From contig NC_056765.1 of assembly GCF_018687715.1 (NCBI RefSeq), positions 24,176,394 to 24,240,393 of the forward strand: a DNA stretch of 64,000 nt, read 5' to 3'. Position 1 is the stretch's first letter. Each line of letters starts with the position of its first letter. A program made the translations under genes and the position numbers. Shown piece after piece: positions 60,795-64,000 of this stretch. The stretch is from Carya illinoinensis. Its lineage: Eukaryota > Streptophyta > Magnoliopsida > Fagales > Juglandaceae. The notes beneath the pieces were generated by a model that did no database searches, had not been told where the DNA came from, and was given only the letters and a program-made list of their open reading frames with translations.

Positions 60795-62326
60795 GTAAGT
60801 ACCCTGCTAAATCACATGAATTTACTTAGTTTTAGGGTTCATAACTTCATATATCAGTATCTTATATGAATTGGGTTTGCATTTTCTTTTTTATGTTACT
60901 TATGAACTGGGTTTGCATCTCCCTTTGTAGCATAACTGGTATGAGCTAGGATTAGAACATTTGAAATCATACTTATATATTTTGGAAATCAATATCATGA
61001 TACGAGGATTAAACATCTTCTTCCTCTATCACAAAGAATAAGAACTATTTCATTATACAAGGATTAGATTTTTATCTGGTATTCTAATTGTTCAAGTGAG
61101 GTTGACAACTATTGTTTATGACTAGAACATCAATGATGATGATGATGTGTACTAGTAGAGTTGTTGGTATTTTGACAACACAAGTGCTAGCTAGCTAGAA
61201 GATCAAGACAAGACAAGAAAAAATATAACTGGGTTTGAAAATTGATTACACCTAATCATCTAGCTAGCTTTATTTGGAATCCAAATTCAAATTCTTTTCT
61301 TTGGAACCCATATTTCTGATCAGTGAATGATTTTTGCTGTCTCTCCTTTGCTGTGTTCCATCCAAATAATAGAAAATACCAAGACACCAAAAAATAAAAA
61401 ACAACTTAATAAGGAAGAATGTGTACTAAAACAATTATAACCAAGCTATCCCATTTAATCAGTATGATAGGACTTTAAGGAAGAATGTATAGTTGTCTCT
61501 TCTTCTCAACTAGAGTTTGGATCCTTGATTCAAGTTAATCAGTATGATCAGTTGGAGTTCCCTGGAGTGGTTCCTCGCTCCTTTTATTGGTAATCTTCAC
61601 TTCTTCTATGGTTAGGGTTAGTGCTTATTCATTCTGTTAGGGTCAGCATACTACAGTTTGAAATTATCTTTTCTAACTATATGAAATAGTCGAATGAAGA
61701 TTAAATTATTTCTTCTAGTAGGTCAAGTGTTCTAAGGGCATTAAATTAACTCCTTGCAAAATATTGTCATTTTTGTAGGAGCCTTGCTTGTATCAATTTT
61801 GGCATCTCCACTTATATTGCCAAGTAAATTGCTGCACTTGCCAAAGATTTATGGTTAGTTTTTGGTGAGTTATTCAAATACTTGGGAAAAATCATATGAG
61901 TTTATTTATCTTAGATTGGAGTGAAAGTTGTTTATGTGGAGGTGCTGCACTATCGGTAACAATGAAATCCATGGAGGTTTTTTTCTTTTTAATTTTAATT
62001 TCAGCACGTCCTTTAGGCTTTTTTTTATGCTTGTGATTGAAAAAGGGTCTACTGTAGTTACAAGTGGTTTTGACTCTTCATATAAATCTTTTATAAAGAA
62101 TTTCTCTATTATAAACTGAATATATTGGTCCAATACAGAAGGTTTTATAAAAAATCTCTTACTTCTACTATTTTATATCAAATAGTAGAAGGCTTATTAG
62201 TTTTGATGTGCACGTACAGATCCAGAATAAGTGATACAATTTTTTGTTATGAAGCATCAAATAGCCTGCACATATGATGTCTCATACATGAAGGAAGTAT
62301 ATAATATCTTTCATTAATAATGGCTA

Positions 62327-62397
<71 letters not shown>

Positions 62398-63049
62398 ATA
62401 TCTAACAATATATTATTAGCAAACACAGAGAATGTGACACATGCAGGTCATATTTTCAGCTTTAGCTTATGAGTACATATATATATATATAAGCGGGTGA
62501 TGGCTAACTTAGACACTAAGCATATCTAGGTATGCATTAGCATCATATACATTTATAATATTAAGCTCTCAAATAATGGCCAATAATATTGAAGATACTC
62601 ATGACTGGAAAATTTTTTGTTAAGTATTGGTTTTGTTCTTTTGTTATTTGTAAGCCCCATGTATATGGTACTTAGCCATTTTTTTATAAGCCCCCATGTA
62701 AATTTGGGTGTTGGATAGTGGAGGCGATTGATGAATTGTCAATGCAACAAATGCACTACTCCTTTATAATTGCTCTAATGGTGTGTACTAATGCATTTTA
62801 TGTATAATTGCCAGATTGGTGTGTCCATATGGAAATATCAAATATCCAACAAGGGCTGATGCAGTCTTGTGAGGAGTTGTTTTGTCTATCCCTCATGCCC
62901 AGGTGCATATTGTTATATCTAACTAGATATAATTTATAAAGATAGAGGAGCAACACAGTTGACATATCGTTATATCTATACCGTTAAATTATATTAGTAG
63001 AAGTACTAAAATTCGAATTCATATATAGGTGCTAGTTATATATATAGTA
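60795..63049. other. Intergenic stretch with microsatellites
   Basis: AT-rich, no further exon recognised. A short TA run also lies at 60580-60599 in the intron-like stretch just upstream. A stretch near 62020-62140 has short open frames on both strands that look compositional. Confidence 0.4.
62330..62397 (+). repeat. (TA)n microsatellite
   Basis: About 33 TA dinucleotides. Confidence 0.97.
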
Positions 63050-63845
63050 CAAAAATATTTTTGAAATTACTACTAAAACTGTATGTTTTAGTAGTAATTT
63101 TTTTTTTTAATTTTGTAATTGAGTATTTCCAGCAACTAAAAATCGTTGGAAATAGGTCAAAACTCGTCGCAATTGATATATTCCAGCTATTTAAATTCTT
63201 GGAAAAAATGTTAAATGCAATGAAGGAAGCAAGCAATGCTTCTAATATGGGGTATTTGTAGCGCTTTTAGAGTTTTTGCAGTGATTTTAGTCCTTGAAAA
63301 AAATGTTAAATGCAACAAAGGAAGCAAGCGCTGCTTCTGATATGCGGTATTTGTAGCGCTTATATACTTTTTGCAACAATTTTATTCTTGAAAAAAATGT
63401 TAAATGCAACGAATGAAGCAAGCGCTGCTTTTGATATGGGGTATTTGCATGCTTTTCAACATTTTGTAGCGATTTTAGTCCTTGGAAAAAATGTTAACTG
63501 CAACGAAGGAAGCAAGCGCTGCTTCTAATATGGGGTATTTGCAACGCTATTGAGAGCTTTTGCAAGGATTAAAATCGCTGGAATTACTCAAAAGCAGCGA
63601 TCCTAATGGGAATTTCATAACATATTCCTAGTGTACTATTTTTTAATTTGCAACGAAAATATATTGCTGCAATTGACTTTATTTGCAACATTTTTTTTGA
63701 TATCACTGCAATTGATCAGAAGTGAAAGGTTTATATCGTCGAACATGCAAGGAACTAAAATACGTTGCTTTTGATTAATTGCAGCGTTTGTTCATAGTAT
63801 TTGCAACAATTTTGAGGGCTGCAAAAGGCCAAATTCCTTGTAATG
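63050..63845 (+). mobile_element. Right terminus of a second 5.1-kb-family CACTA element
   Basis: Aligns by eye with 47640-48424: stem-loop, T-run, GCAGCG/GCGCTGC repeats, and a terminus CCTTGTAATG in place of CTTGTAGTG. One terminal base is changed, so the end may be inactive. The left part of this copy was not found within the window. It ends next to LTR sequence at 63852. Confidence 0.8.
63066..63098 (+). repeat. Perfect 14-bp stem-loop, second copy
   Basis: ATTACTACTAAAAC (63066-63079), loop TGTAT, and exact complement 63085-63098. Corresponds to the stem-loop at 47653-47682. Confidence 0.88.
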
Positions 63846-63851
63846 GTATCA

Positions 63852-64000
63852 TGGTTGCCAAACTCTTAGGCCTGCAGCAAGAAGGTAGAGTGGGCTCCTA
63901 TGTGGTTTGGGGTCCCTCCAATGCCAAAGTTAGTAGAGAGTGATGAAGCGGTCTGGGAGAGTTAAGAAGTAGAATAAGGGTTCAAAGAGTTTCCCCCTAG
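63852..64000 (+). mobile_element. Partial copy of the 2.7-kb LTR family
   Basis: GGTTGCCAAACTCTTAGGCC onward aligns with 2710-2860 of the solo LTR at 2674-3359, with scattered differences. It runs off the window end. Confidence 0.75.

Overview
The window is nuclear DNA from a flowering plant, most likely a woody eudicot. It is AT-rich, with long intergenic tracts, GT-AG introns, plant retrotransposon remnants, miniature elements and CACTA (En/Spm) DNA transposons carrying their usual plant gene set. The style of the miniature elements (left ends like GGGCTCGTTTGG, arms like TCTCAACTCACCAAACC) suggests Fagales, perhaps Juglandaceae; this is an impression, not a demonstration.

Layout. 1-6.4 kb holds a truncated Copia-type LTR with its primer-binding site, a dispersed repeat (R1) broken by a MITE and a solo LTR, and the left end of a CACTA-like element. 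6437-17451 is a complete 11.0-kb CACTA element (TSD TAT). It has an intact three-exon TNP2-type transposase gene, a damaged TNP1-like gene and a convergent accessory gene. 18.9-19.7 kb is the only intact ordinary host gene, an NHL/LEA2 membrane protein. 19.7-22.9 kb is MITEs and a second R1 copy. 22950-42762 is a giant 19.8-kb CACTA element (TSD ATA) with decayed TNP2 and TNP1-like genes, a 100-bp satellite and several strong hairpins.

43094-53324 reads as one old solo LTR interrupted by two later insertions. One is a 5.1-kb CACTA element (43300-48424, TSD AAT) that has no transposase but carries a small intact intron-containing gene. The other is a 2.06-kb solo LTR (49248-51307, TSD ATGAG). 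53.8-56.0 kb is a NEK-kinase tail pseudogene. 56.5-59.2 kb holds a third R1 copy and a deleted derivative of the 11-kb CACTA family. 60-60.8 kb has two exon-like pieces of an unrecognised gene. The window ends with a terminus of the 5.1-kb CACTA family and a partial copy of the 2.7-kb LTR.

How the parts relate. The CACTA families share the terminus CACTACAAGAAA but have different subterminal repeats, which are the expected docking sites for the TNP1-like protein. TNP2 is the catalytic transposase. Only the 11-kb element keeps an open TNP2 frame. Its TNP1-like gene has a stop and a frameshift, so it is at most semi-autonomous unless a partner supplies the second protein. The 5.1-kb and 57.6-kb elements could only move in trans. 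No complete undescribed system was found. The strongest leads are the gene-carrying 5.1-kb CACTA element, two stem-loops conserved between copies of CACTA elements, the accessory gene of the 11-kb element, and the hairpin-rich giant element.
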